A DNA stretch of 64,000 bases from NCBI GenBank assembly GCA_907165275.2, contig OU015655.1:694501-758500 (forward strand), in the 5' to 3' direction. This DNA is from Zygaena filipendulae. Lineage: Eukaryota; Arthropoda; Insecta; Lepidoptera; Zygaenidae. This document shows, piece after piece, positions 1 through 12,693 of the stretch. The translations under genes were made by a program, and so were the position numbers. The notes under the pieces were generated by a model. It had not been told where the DNA came from. It saw only the letters and a list, made by a program, of their open reading frames with translations, and ran no database searches. Numbering within the stretch: position 1 is the first letter of the stretch; every line of letters begins with the position of its first letter.

Positions 1-1223
1 TAACAATGCTATGCTAATTATCCTATAGTACCTAGAAGTTACTTGATAATCTTAAATTAATTTTTGGTCATCACCAAATATAATTATTACATATTAGAAT
101 TAGAATAATTGATTCGATGGCAAATACTTTAATATTTATTTAAAGAATTATGTCTTAAGTGGATGAAATGATTAAATGCAAATTTCTATAGGCGCTTTTG
201 GTCCTTTGTTGGTACGAACACCAGAAATGTTATATGATAAGTTCGCGTCGCGTCGTCGTGTCGTCGCGGTGACGATGTTATCGCTATTGACTACTTGCGT
301 TTGATGATTGATTATTCTGGATAATGTTTCTACTATATACACGTGTACGTAATGAGATGGCAACTGTCGAGCTTCGACGAACATAGAACACACACATAAT
401 ATAGGTACTTTAACAATAGGGCTTTTGTCAAACGTCACACTGTAGCGTCTGTCGATTTCAAATCTATGAAAAAATGTGTAAAATAGGGTTAATACTAATT
501 CTGCAGAAAATTTATAAAATGATATATAAAAGATAAACCGCCAAAACCGCAAGAACTTTTTTGTTAAGACTTTTTGATGTCAATTTTAAATGCTGTTTTT
601 AATAAAGTTTTCGTTTCGTTGAAATTTCTTCATCTCACTTTCTTAACACCACACGAATCAAAGTTTGAAACTTGATTTCATTATTAAAAATGTACTGAAA
701 TAAAACCACTCCAAATTTTGGAATTTACACAGCGATATTGAACATAATATTTTTCTTATCGCAATTTTTTTTTTGGCTTCGTTTTAATATAAATAGGATA
801 AAATGGAAGTGTAATGAAAGTTCAGTACTATTACATAAGTAATTTCAATAAATAAATAAAAGGGGACACCAGAAAATTGAAGTCATTGTCGAAGCTCGAC
901 ATTGTTATAGCATCGAGTTGAAGAGTGCCTATCGATACTAGCCGAGTGATGGACAGAATGATTGCGTCAGTTAGAAGTCTATACACGATATTTATGTACA
1001 CACTACGATGTTTTCACAGCCGTAAGATGAACAGTTTTATTCATATTGCACCATAATCATATTTGTAATATTCAATCACACCACGTTCTCAACGATTGGT
1101 TTTACACAGATTTGCTTGGAGCATGCAAACAGATCCACTACGATCCAAGGCGACCGAATTTAATGGTTTAAAAGAGCTAAACTGAGCTAGAGGATAACAA
1201 TAGGAATTTTCATTCAGTTAATC
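1..1223. other. AT-rich DNA, nothing recognised
   Basis: The minus frame at 172-552 has no family resemblance and ordinary AT-rich codon composition; I treat it as chance. A TCG-rich spot lies at 245-280. Confidence 0.5.
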
Positions 1224-1225
1224 TA

Positions 1226-1640
1226 CACTCGAGAGCAATGAATTAGGGTCAGGTAAAGATATCTGAATAATCGCTCTCGTAAAGGAATGGGAGAATATTC
1301 CCCAACATCGTTTAAGAAACTTGGTGTACAGCATGCCAAACCGCAATACCGCAGTGATGAGAGCACGTGGAGGTAATACAACGTACTAAAACACGGGAAA
1401 TTTAAAAGTGATAAAACAAAACAATTATTTTTATATTGTTGATATAAGTTGAGAAAGGGTATTTTTTTGTTATTTTAATTTTTTATGAATAAAATACAAA
1501 GTGGCTTATACATTTTATTACTTTCATTCAAGGAACATTTAATTGTCTATTCGAACACACTTTATTTCATTAAGCTAGCATTTTTAGTTTTTGAGTTATT
1601 CAGATATCTTGACCTGACCCTAATTCATTGCTCTCGAGTG
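1226..1640. mobile_element. 415-bp MITE with ~50-bp terminal inverted repeats, TA flanks
   Basis: The ends CACTCGAGAGCAATGAATTA and inverse agree over about 50 bp, up to 'aagatatctgaataa'. A TA dinucleotide sits on each side. The inside is AT-rich with no frame. Confidence 0.75.
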
Positions 1641-2711
1641 TACTTTGTGTAGCTGTATGCTACAGATACGAAGCAGTTCAAAGGAAACATAATTAAAAAT
1701 TAAAAATAAAATCTCAATTTCTCTGATCCTATCAGGATGTTTCACAGAATTTGTTCTCAAATTAGATGACGGATCACTTAAACCGCGTCATGCTTGTCAT
1801 AGAGTAAGTAAGCTAAGGCGTATGTGTACGATTCGTTCGCATGGCCAATGCTGCAACGTGCTTCGCAGAGAGGCGTTTAAATTGGATATTTTCCAACTTT
1901 TCAGATATACAACCTCTTTATGTGAATTTTATCACGCAATGATAGTAACGCGGCAAAGAATATTATAGTATACAAGTAAATATATACATTCACCCTGATA
2001 ATCAAAGAGATTTGTACGAAACAGTGGATGTTCTTTCTTATTTCTTATATTGTTATGTGTTAATAGTTGGCGGTCGGCGACGCCAAGGATCAGAGCAACT
2101 AAATACGACATTTGACTCGTCCTATGTTATTATTTATGGATATTTTCACAAACTTTCGCACAAAATCTATTCACGCTTCACACGTAGTTAATAAACTCAT
2201 ATTCACTCATGTGTATAAATTACGTCTACTTCAAAAGTATATTATGTATCCACTGCATCCGAATGTATTTAGAATTTCTTACGCATTTTACCGTAATCTT
2301 ATTTATAATATAATAACATCATTTAGAACTTGCACAATTTTTTTAGAATTTATCGTTGTGTTTAGTTTTTCTTGATTATTGTTTTTTTTCATGAAACCGT
2401 CACGGATGACGTGGTCCTTGTAATTGTCCGGTATTGGTATTATAGATAGGATAAGTTGTGTGTAATGTGAATGACATGTATTCAGGGACGATGGTGGCCA
2501 AGATAGTTTAGTGAAGAAAAATTGTATATACGATTCGAAAAATACCTCAAAGGTGCTCAACAACAAAAGGGTAAGGGTAAGGGAAGGGTAAGATGTCACC
2601 TCATTTGTACCCGCCATTCAAGGAAACATTTTAATTTAGAGCACACAATATACTGGTATATCGGACAGAAAGCGGTCGGTAAAGCGTACCCATACTCTTA
2701 CCTCAAATATT

Positions 2712-2900
2712 GAATAATAATAATAATAATAAAATTGTTTATTGCCATCAGAAAGGTGTACAAAAAAATAGAATAAACTTAGCCAATTGCTGCAAAAGGA
2801 AGTGATTCAGCGTAAGCTGCTCGTGGCCTAGGTCCCGAGCAGCGCTAGTTTTCAATCACTCCCCTCTGGACTAGAGAGGGCTCATGTAATTCAGAACAAA
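2712..2900 (-). repeat. LINE/SINE tail relic
   Basis: An (AAT)n tract then 'ttgtttattgccatc', a common inverted 3' tail in Lepidoptera. A GC-rich segment at 2810-2880 is part of it or adjacent. Confidence 0.4.
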
Positions 2901-3148
2901 TCTTGATCTGTAAGTCTTCGTATATTGTGGTGGAAATTTTCATCTAGAGAAAACAAAAAAGTTTCACCGAAAAAAAAAATATACTAGCTGCGTGGTGTTT
3001 GAAATGCTGGAATTCCAGCGAAAACTATGAAATTAACGCGGATGTGTCCGCGGGGAACACCTAGTATTAAAAGTATTAAATACATGAAAATCAAGATGTT
3101 TAACTCAATCACGCATAAGGATCTGTAGGAGGTATTACGTAACATATA

Positions 3149-3663
3149 CAACGTGTTAATGAATTGACTGAAAACTAGAAAGTAATTTGTTCAGAATCAA
3201 CTTCCGAATCGATCGTACCATGTTTTAATATAGGTTATATTTTTTCATTTTTATCAGTCATAATACAATATTTGGCACTTACGCCGCTCGTAACAAAAAA
3301 ATCGAATCGATCATTGACACGTAGGCGCGGGCGTAGCGCTTGAAATTTCGTAGACAGGTCACCTCCAAACTAATGTTGAATAACTTTTAGAGTATTTATT
3401 TTTTCGACATAATTTACATTTTAAGCATATCTTAATATCTGGGTCACTGAGCTTCGCTCGTTGTGTATAGCGCCATCTGTTCTTACGTAGAAAAACAAAC
3501 TAATTTTTTCATGACCTGAAAACACGGATAAAACGACGTTTTCTAAAAATGAAACCTAGCTAGATCGATTAATCGCCCCCGAAACCCCCTGCATACCCTC
3601 TTAGAATTGCTCTTTTTGTTAAATGGAGTATATCAGGTTTATGGTCAATTCATTAACACGTTG
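3149..3663. mobile_element. 515-bp element with 20-bp inverted ends, TA flanks
   Basis: CAACGTGTTAATGAATTGAC at the left recurs inverted at the right, each flanked by TA. The interior includes a segment (3440-3600) also found at 17938-18100, which may be a nested insertion. Confidence 0.6.
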
Positions 3664-3813
3664 TAGATAATATTCTTCAGAAGGATCCCGAAACTCATAC
3701 CGCGGAAACCGCAGCGCCCAGTCAGTCAGTCAATACTTAAGATAGTTTTGCTCTTCTGACCATCGTTTGTCCCTTCTACCTACGCTCTCGTGCGAGGAAG
3801 GAATATAGAGAAT

Positions 3814-4097
3814 GGGCATGTTGACTAATTTTTTTTTTAAGTCCGTCTTGTATAGATTAATAAAAAATATTGGACACGTATTTTTTTATTTTTTTACGTA
3901 ATCATAAAATAACGCCGATACATAATTGAGTTGAAATTTCGCGTGACGTCACGACCCCCTCACCCTAAACTTTAATGCGCTTTATCTCTGTATATTTTAA
4001 TTTAATTTAAAAAGCAAAAAATACGCGTCTATTGTTTTTTATTTTCTAACTGACGGACTAATTAGAATTTTGATTTTCAAAAGTAGTCAAAATCCCC
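3814..4097 (+). mobile_element. CRE-box MITE, copy 1
   Basis: The family begins GGGCATGTTGACTA, has AGTCCGTC near both ends in inverted order, and ends AGTC-AACATCCCC. This copy has one TGACGTCA (3944-3951) and lacks about 40 bp in the middle relative to 58514-58838. Confidence 0.65.
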
Positions 4098-5074
4098 ATT
4101 AAAGATGCTTGACAAAGGTAAATAAATAAAAGTAAACAATGTAAAGTTAATATGCGGAGATGTAAAGGTTTCTTGAATGTACCAGTCGGAACTGACGAAC
4201 GATGATAAGATTTCATTTAGGTAAACTAAAAGCGTGCCTATCTTGAAATCAATTAAAATACGTTTACAGCTTGTGTTAACTAAATAATAATTATGTTCAT
4301 TAAAATTAGGTCCAGCACTAATCTGTGATGTAATGTTTTATTGCCTAATAAAGAATTTTGAAAATAAAAAAATAATAATTAAAATACGTAGGTGGGTAAG
4401 TATACCTCCACTTTTATAGTGTGTCTTATTATTTCTAGATATAAATTCACAAAAGTTGTAATAATCCGATTATATCTTAATTGGCATTGATTTGGTTCTA
4501 AAATACAAGCGTATTTCATAATATAATAATTGCCCTGAAGAAAGCATATAGAACTGGCTGCTCACTTAAACTAAAAGAATCCAGTCAAGTGGTCGACGGT
4601 AGAGCGGGATTCCGTAATTGCTTCTCGACAATGAACAAGAAAACAAATCAAGCGTCTACACATCGAAAAATTTTAAATAGAATATTATAATCTTAACGCA
4701 ATAGATAGCCAAGAATTAAACAATTATTTTTAGAATTCCGTCTATGTTTTTATGTGAATCTCGCAAAAGCCACCGAAAATAATTCAAAGCAATTTTAGAA
4801 ATTACCCTGTTGTCCTAAAGTGTATTAATATTATTTTCCACTTGAATTTATTAAACGGCGAACACTAAAAGCTTCATCGTTTTATTTCCCGTAGTTGTTA
4901 CAGATAATTTTTTTTTTATTTTTTTTTTTTTATTTATTGGTCTGCCAGCCTGCAGTTAATATACTAAAACATCTTAGATCTATATTTACAGAAGGTACTT
5001 AAGTTTAAGTATACAACTTTTATAGGTAAACACTACATGCAATTTTAAAGAAGGCAATACAGGTTTATAATGAA

Positions 5075-5276
5075 CTAGCTGTCCCGCGCGGTTTTACCCG
5101 CGATAATTTCAGAGTTCCCGCGGGAATTCCGGATTACAATATAGCCTATGTTACTCATGGATAATGTAGCTTTCTAATGGTGAAATAATTTCTGAAATCG
5201 ATCTAGTAGTTTTTGAGTTAAATCGTAACAAACAAACAAAAAATCAAATCTTTCCTCTTTATAATATTAGTATAGA
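5075..5276 (-). mobile_element. Lep1-like Helitron copy
   Basis: CTAG end at 5075, GC-rich hairpin remnant, then a tail reading toward 'ataatattagtatagat'. About 202 bp with intact ends but diverged middle. Confidence 0.6.
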
Positions 5277-6204
5277 TAAATGACGACGGTGTCCTTTCTT
5301 TATTTGCGCTAATTTATGTTATTATGTTACTTATAAAATTTTTGTATGCTTACTCTGAATACTGAAAGACAATTTTAGTAGGCAGTAATACCTAAAAATT
5401 CAAAATAAATCAACGAATTTATTGATGAGAGATCATTTGGTTGGGTGGATTCGATTTGCATATTAATTGGTGAGATACTTTACCAGATAAAGTTACAAAA
5501 AATACCAGATAGTAATATATTCTACTCTACCGTAAATGGCTCGCAAAATAGTTGTTGATTCAATTTATTGTGAACACAACCAAGTGAAAATACTCTAAAA
5601 CCGCGTGATGAATATAATTCTGGCGTATAGCCACTTCGTACGTTCTACTTTTAATATAATTAGTTTTTAATTTTTTTCATTCTATTATGTCGTATTGAGA
5701 TTCTTAGTTATGTACAAATTTTCTTTAATTTTTTTTTTTATTATGCGACTGCATATGTATTCATGCGTACATAGCATTAACACATATATAGTTAACACAT
5801 GGCGCGACCGATTGATATGCTTTAAAGTAAGTGAAATAATATCAGTTTGGAAACAAAACAGTCTCTCTTTCGAAACTGGATTTAAACTTATTGACAAGAA
5901 ATATCTACATACAATGAAAGTTTACTTACTTGATAACGTAGTCGCAGGCTCTGTACCCCACGTGGCATGTTGTTCATATGATTTTCTAAAAAAAATATAA
6001 CGGAGAACCTCTAGTAATCGAATATACCCTACTAAATCACCAACGGCCGGGCGGCCGTTTGTCAACTCTATTCTCGATTTGTACCGCAAGGGATACCTAC
6101 CTGTATCATTTATATATTCTTATTATAAGCACTACTAACTTGTTTTTTTTTTCCTCTAAAACCGTAAAGGCATCTGTGGTGACGCGAACTCAATACTTAC
6201 AAAA

Positions 6205-6532
6205 TGTGCTAGTTGACATTTTTTTTTTAGTCCGCCTTGTAGATCAATAAAAAATATTGGACACGTATTTTTTTTTCTTTTTTATGTAATCCAAAAGTAC
6301 GGCGATACATTGAGTTAAAATTTCGCGTGACGTCTTTATCCATTGCAGTTTGTTATAGCGCTTATACCGGTTAACGACTTCACGAGCCCCCACCCTAAAC
6401 TTTGAGCGCTTTAACTCTGTATAAGTATTTTCATTAATTTAAAAAGCAAAAAATACGTATCTATTGTTTTTTTTTATTTTCTAACTGACGGCCTAATTAC
6501 AATTTTGATTTTCCAAAGTCGTCAACATCCCC
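6205..6532 (+). mobile_element. CRE-box MITE, copy 2
   Basis: Starts within 'agttgacattttt' and ends 'gtcgtcaacatcccc'. The CRE sites are mutated (cgtgacgtct, cgacttcacg). Confidence 0.6.
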
Positions 6533-9500
6533 ATTGTAATAATCTATTCTAATACCACTAGACTGTCGGAACGAACGTATCATAGATAGCCTAAATTCAA
6601 CCCGATCCAAGTCTGGCACCATTTCTCATTCGATAACTTTTCTTTACTAAAAATCAAATCAATTTCTATCGTTTGAGAAGCAAACAGAATTTATAGATAT
6701 TGAAAACTTCATTAGGTATTAAACATACTGTTTTCTAATCATAAGGTTAAATTTACGATTGAAGTAGTACGAAATTTTAAATGTCCAAGCACAAACTAAA
6801 CCCAAACACGGTGTTTTTGGATCTACTGTATGACTTTGCTATTACTTGTCACTCAATAAGACCCGAAGCTATCTTTTATATTAGTAGCGCCACCCAAACA
6901 TGTGAACAGAGACCGTATTTTCGAATAGTTCCAATTACTTTCCGCACAGGAATTGCAAGATCCGCATGCGAATGCTTAAAAAATGTATGAGCATTCACAT
7001 GTGAATTCTCGATTCCGTATGTGAAAGCAATTCGATATATTCAAAAATATGATCCCTGACCATTTGTTTCGTCATTTTAATGAAATTTCGACACATATAT
7101 TTATTTAAACTTTGGTACTAAGCTAAGTCTATGTAGAGTGTAATTTTAAACAAAGGACATACGAGTATATCCTTTGTTTAAAATTTAATTAATTCAAGCC
7201 CTCAATTATAAAATAATTCTTGCTTACATAATTACATATTACGCAAACAAAACACTGTTAAACCACGGGGAAAACCTTAGCAAAGAACGTGGGTGCGAAC
7301 GCTGCCGCGCTGGTGAGTTGCAAACTTCCCAGTCGGCTATTATAGGTACGTCTACGTGTTGTTCCCACGCCACGGTTTCACCCGCGTTAACTGCGGAGGT
7401 CCTTGTTTGTCCTTTATCTCCTTTTCTGGACCCCAAAAATGTCCGAATTCAACGGGACCTTTTATTTAATCATAGTTTTATTCTAGAACTGAAAAGGTTC
7501 GCGGGTCGCGGCTGATGTAGAAGTGGCTATTAGACAGCAATGCATGTTTGTTACTTGGAAGGAAAGATTGAAGTACGAGTGGAATAACCAAGAAAGTATG
7601 TATAAATAGAGCTTGAGACTGTCACAGAAGTTTTGGGCAACTTCCTTTGCAACGGTAGCGCGCCTCCCCGCCTACATGTCCTCTCTAGTTAATTTATTTG
7701 CTCTGTGGACAGACTTACCAATTAGACAGAATTAGGCAGATCCTCAAAAAGTATTAATGTATTCATTGCTAACAAAGGCACTCATTCGTTGGTATAATGC
7801 AGTTTAAACAGAAACGCATACGTACAGAAACGTTAGTTCGCGTGCCCAAGCCGAATTCAAGTGATTCAGGAAATTTTACTGAATAACGCTGCTAATCTGA
7901 ATAAATGAGTGAAAGGAAAAGCGACAATTTAAATATATGTACGTATAAGCATTAAAAATCCACGCAACGGAAACCTATATTTGTCTATAGTCTGTGCGTC
8001 CATTAGGAACGCTTCTGAATTAATAAATTATCGTAGAGATTGAGATACCCGCTAAATTGCAATATCATCATAGGTAGGTACTTTTTGCTGCTGCTGTACA
8101 AGCTTGTTGTGTGTTGTTTCTTTTAAATATTTCTGTCTTTTTTTCTTTTTTTCTTGTTTTATAAAAACGTCAAAAGCCATTGCGCAACATGCAACAAAAA
8201 ACACTACAACTTACTAAATCGTAATTATTATACGGAAAACCAAAACTCATCGAATATGAATGTGCCGAAAACCAATAAAATACCATTTCCAAAAATGACA
8301 ATAGATCAATGGCATAAAATGTGCTAGGTATTTTATCTGGGACATTTTGTCGAGTATACCAATATCGATCCTCAAGTGATGCTAAATACCTATGTCGACT
8401 ATATTTTTATGCCCGAGGTTATCGACTTTTCACTTCGATTGTAAGCAAATGAAACTATAATATTCAACTTATTGTCCTAAACAAAAGCCAAATTTTGACC
8501 GATCGAGGTCATAGCCTGTCGCGTTATTTCGCGTTTCCATCACATTTCAGCAGCCATTTTGTTTTCCAAAATAGAAACTAGTTTTCGACAGAGAACGCGT
8601 TTTATCTTGAGGAAAATCAGATATTTTCACTAGCGTTTCGCCATAATTACTTTAATTGCAAAAAGAAATACAAAATTCGGCAAAATTAAATACTATAAAT
8701 CGCGATAGATGCCATATTTGAAGAACAAGGTGATGCCATCATTATGTTCAGTGCACAGTCGGCATACACCCTCCATAAAGAATAACTTTACTATGTAGTA
8801 TGACAAGAGAAATTATTACCTATATGAATTGTGATAAATGGTAAAGTTATTGAGAATCGCGATCAATATTCTGAACGGTGGTAGCGTAAACTTATTTTGT
8901 TCGGCTTGTCGTTGAGTTTTACACGTACTTTTACAAATTTTCGTCATTTGAGCAAACATTTTTACTTGTGGTCGTACTCGCTTATCTACATCTATATTTA
9001 TATTTATATTGTACTCTTATAATTATAGCCGTTTAAAAGTTTCTTGCATTCATTACTGGGTCTCTCATCACTCTAGGAAATATGGGTTGAATAAATATAA
9101 AATAATCATCAATACGCGTACCGTATCGTGTACGCGACGGCCTCAGCAATGGGCTCCGACGACGATGCAACTTACAATAACTGGAAATGTGGTAGGTACA
9201 TTTTCACGTACGATTGTTTGAATAAATTATCTTTCTCTAATATTATTTTCATAGGTGACTTACACCAATAGCTATGGAAAATCGAGGCGTTTGTATTCCC
9301 TTTGGTGATGTCTCTTACACGTTTTAATAAAGATACGGATTCGGATGAGTATGCTCACGAATTTAACGTTCAACTTAACAATAGGACCGCACCGTACGAT
9401 ATGACACCATAAAAATTTAGGAAGCGAATAATTTCGCCCATGTAATATTGTGAAACTACTCGGCTGAACGAAATTGTAAATTTGTAGATTTTTGATGGTA

Positions 9501-10366
9501 AACAGCGTTGCTAGGTCGAATTGAGTAGTAACATTATATGATATCATTGTTTGCAATACATTTTGTTTACATGGTGTGCTAGATTTGCATGAGCTTCCCA
9601 TGCATACATGTTTTTGTATAGTGTAGGAATTTGGAAAAGTGCATTGAAATGAATAGCCAATTGGGGGCGTGCAACATATATTGTATTTCTTAAAATTTTC
9701 TCCTACATTTTATATGTATTGAGCCAATAAATTTCTATCAATATAAATATCAGTACCTTAAATTGAATTTCGTCAAATCTTACATACTAACAATTATATT
9801 GAAAACCCAAAATAACAGCGATATTTTTAAAGAAGTATTACTTGATTTCTTAAACAATGCCAATTTTGTTAAATTATTAGACTTACACAAGATCATTCTT
9901 TATACCTACGGGATGAAAGGTCCAAGATGGCGAACACGTTAGCGAATATGAAATCGAATAGAAAAATGTGAGTTGACATTTTTAATGAAAATATACCTAC
10001 CTCTAACATCAAGTTTAGACAATGTAAAAGGATGGTTCCGTAACTAGATCGTTGCATGGTAGGTAATCACTAATATAGAAATGGTAATATCACGCCAAAC
10101 ACTCAATATTACGTTAGCCGCTTTCTTTACTTGCCAGTGGTCATACAATTTCAGCACTGACCTTTTTGGAGATATCCTGGTTTTATAAATCCATAGGCGC
10201 CGTCAGGGGGTGCCAGAGTCAGGTACCTTCGGATCAACATATTGTCGTTCAACTATATCAATACAAAATACTTTCTTTTTTTTTATATATATATAGGTAA
10301 CATTAGAATTTTTTTTTTTACAACATTCATAGACTACCTCCTTCTATCGGCGCCTATGCATGTATA
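6533..10366. other. Gene-free stretch downstream of the GPCR
   Basis: AT-rich, with a perfect 16-bp hairpin at 7142-7185, a GC-richer patch at 7260-7440 (partly Helitron-like 'ggtttcacccgcgttaac') and an old repeat at 8517-8720. No supportable exon. Confidence 0.5.
8517..8720 (+). repeat. Diverged dispersed repeat, paired with 22371-22575
   Basis: The shared landmarks, in the same order, are 'cgttatttc', 'tttcagca', 'attttgt', 'gcgtttcgccataatt' and a 'gatgccat/gacgccat' segment. Old copies of an unnamed family. Confidence 0.45.
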
Positions 10367-10372
10367 TTTATT
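10367..10372 (-). terminator. Putative poly(A) signal AATAAA
   Basis: The minus strand reads AATAAA about 146 nt past the stop at 10518. This fits the end of the receptor transcript if 10518-10826 is its last exon. No comparable hexamer is evident just beyond the alternative stop at 15057. Confidence 0.35.
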
Positions 10373-10517
10373 CTTTCCCGTTAAAATATTATATTAAACA
10401 TGTATATGAAGATATGTAAATTCATTTGAAAATGCGATTATAAAAATAAATGTGTGTATATTTGTGTGGGTGGGGGTCGATTGTCCGCTACGCGCTGGTC
10501 GTACCTTATCGAGTGTA

Positions 10518-10826
10518 TCATATATGGTAATTAGTGTTGTACAGTCGCATTTCTATGTTGTCCGTGTTGACGATGGCAGCGATGGGCGGGGGCGCGGGCG
10601 GCGCGCTCTGTTGGCTGTTGTCGAAGGTCCAGCGCCGGATGAAGGGGTCCCGCCGGCGCCGGCGCTGCGCCGGCGTGCCCCCCGCCGCCGCCGACACGGA
10701 CGAAGTCAGCGCGCAGTTGCTAGTCGCCTCCGTGCAGTTGCTCACGAACGATGCTGCGGACAATTGACTGCGAGATAACATTCCACCACCCTGCGTGTTG
10801 GCGATCGGGTTTTCAAACTGTGCTCC
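10518..10826 (-). CDS. Candidate terminal exon of the GPCR (cytoplasmic tail)
   Basis: A GC-rich open segment of about 102 codons follows a tgtgcag acceptor and ends at TGA 10518-10520. An AATAAA lies about 146 nt further on. The encoded stretch is low in hydrophobics, with a run of five arginines, RRDPFIRRWTFD, an APPAPPP stretch and the end LYNTNYHI, as expected of a cytoplasmic tail. GC-rich third positions resemble the other receptor exons. One problem is phase: the cag acceptor at 10827-10829 opens this frame in phase 0, whereas exon 2 ends in phase 1, which would give a quick stop. Either the AG at 10823-10824 is used, a small exon lies between, or this exon belongs to another transcript. 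I do not recognise the peptide. Confidence 0.45.
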   Translation of the reverse strand, partial: GAQFENPIANTQGGGMLSRSQLSAASFVSNCTEATSNCALTSSVSAAAGGTPAQRRRRRDPFIRRWTFDNSQQSAPPAPPPIAAIVNTDNIEMRLYNTNYHI

Positions 10827-11980
10827 CTGCACATTTCACCATAGGGAGTTTGTTTTGTGTAGTCGGTTCGGAACATAGCACGCACTGGTCTAAGATTGAT
10901 GGGTCAAATTCTTTAAATCAAGACTAAAAATATTTTTTCATAATTATTAGCGTGGTATCAGGTACTCTCAAATTGTTGATCCCACGATTGACCCATCATG
11001 ATAATGAACTACCATATAGAGCAGGGTTGCTCAAACGGTCTATCCTTTTTGAGTCGATCTCGAGAAAAATATCCGTAACGACAGCCCTGCATTCCACATA
11101 CTTGCAGCCTCAGAGTCGATCGATCGTAGTCCAACAATATTGAGGTAGATCGCCAGCAGTTCAAGTTTGAGCTCCCCTGATATGGAGGGTTTCTAACGAG
11201 CCGGTATTATCTGCTAGCGTTGTCGTCAAAGATCAATTGTGTCCCTATATAAATTTACACCACATCAATGTATAGGTACACAAATTTGTATATAGGTATT
11301 TTAAAGGTGCTTTTATACGTGTAAGTAGGTCAGTTAGTTTAAATCTTACATTGTTGTTACTATCGGGCAATCATATTTTTCAAAAAACTTCAGTGCGGTC
11401 TCTAAACTTATTAAAAATAAAAAACACGATACAATTCTCTACCAAAGAATGACCTCGCACTGTTTTACGTTTGACCATTTTGCTTTTATTCTTACGATAA
11501 CAAAATCCTCAAAAATTACACTACGCAAAAAAAGTCATTTACTTTTGTTTCCTAATTTATGATAAGAATGTCGCGACGGAACGCCATGATTTTATCGGAA
11601 GGAAGTTTGCAAAAAAAGTTTCTCTGAAAGTTGGCTTTTGTTAGAGCGATATCGTAGCAAATATCGAATATCTCGCTCGGCGGCCCCTAGGCGACGGATC
11701 GGGTGACACTAAACTCGGAGGACATTTTTTATTCGTTAAAGAGTAATACAGAAGGACCGTAAACACTGTAAAACGTCGTTGCGGTTGAAGACTCCGACCT
11801 CTTTGCTAGGGCAGTGTGTTTTACGAGCTCTGGCGGAAGCTTAACGACCAGGAAATAAATTTTGTGTCGCTGCGAGGTGGACGATTCCGTCTCGGGGCTG
11901 ACTTGACGCGAGTCTAGGCCGCTGTCACCTATCATATTTAAAGTCGAAAAGCACACGCCAAACACATTAACCGACGACGA

Positions 11981-12235
11981 CCCGATTGTCGCAGTAGGTC
12001 ACCATGCCTGCCCAATGCTAATCAAGGGGTTCCGGGTTCGATTCCCGGTGGGGGTGGACTTTGTGCGATGAACACAGGGTTCCATTTTCCAGTGTGGGCG
12101 TGTATAATATATATTATGTAATAATATGTAGTATATACCACGTTTGCTTTGTTTCCACAACACAAGCTTATAGCTTAGTGTGGGATCAAATAGACCTGTG
12201 TGTTGTGAAGTGGATTATTATTATTATTAAAAAGA
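11981..12235 (+). mobile_element. tRNA-derived SINE, copy 1
   Basis: A tRNA-like head has an A-box-like 'cgcagtaggtc' and a B box GGTTCGATTCC (12035-12045). A body shared with 57827-58045 follows (gtttccacaacacaagctta, tgtgttgtgaagtg), ending in a (ATT)n tail. The head does not fold as a clean tRNA, so this is not a tRNA gene. Confidence 0.7.
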
Positions 12236-12539
12236 GGGGAAAGCACCAAAACAGTCAGCTATCTGGCCCGCTCGGCCCTCACACTCGAAGTGCCCTCACA
12301 GAACCCTCCACTAATTCGGCACTGGCCGCCTATTTGTTTCTGGTTTCGTCGGACGGCGCCACCGTCGCGTCGCCAGGCAACGACAACCCCGCTACGGGTC
12401 CAATTTACGCGCTAAATTAAACAAATCTCTCAATTTGTTAAGTTCTACTGAAATACAAGTTGTGAATACTTTATGCGTACCCCCATTTTATTTGTACGAT
12501 TTTATTTCTTTAAACTTTCGTGTATAGTGAGAGTAGTGA

Positions 12540-12693
12540 AGTCGCTTCCGCTGTATGTTCGCAATTAACTCAAAAATTACTGAACGGATTTTCATGCGGA
12601 TTTCACCAATAGATAGAGTGATTGGTGAGGAAGGTTTATATCTATAGTTTATCCCGGAATTCCCACTGAAACTCCGAGATTACCGCGGGTCTA
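12540..12693 (+). repeat. Helitron-like fragment
   Basis: It has 'ttactgaacggattttcatg', 'ggaattcccactgaaactcc' and a 'ccgcgggtctag' end. The hairpin's distal arm has been lost. Confidence 0.4.

Noticed and set aside
11729..11965. 78-codon minus-strand frame as a GPCR exon
   Set aside because: There are no convincing splice sites in the right phase and no recognisable content; it could be revisited with transcripts.
12031..12060. tRNA gene suggested by a perfect B box
   Set aside because: There is no matching cloverleaf or anticodon arm, and the segment is the head of a SINE also present at 57827.
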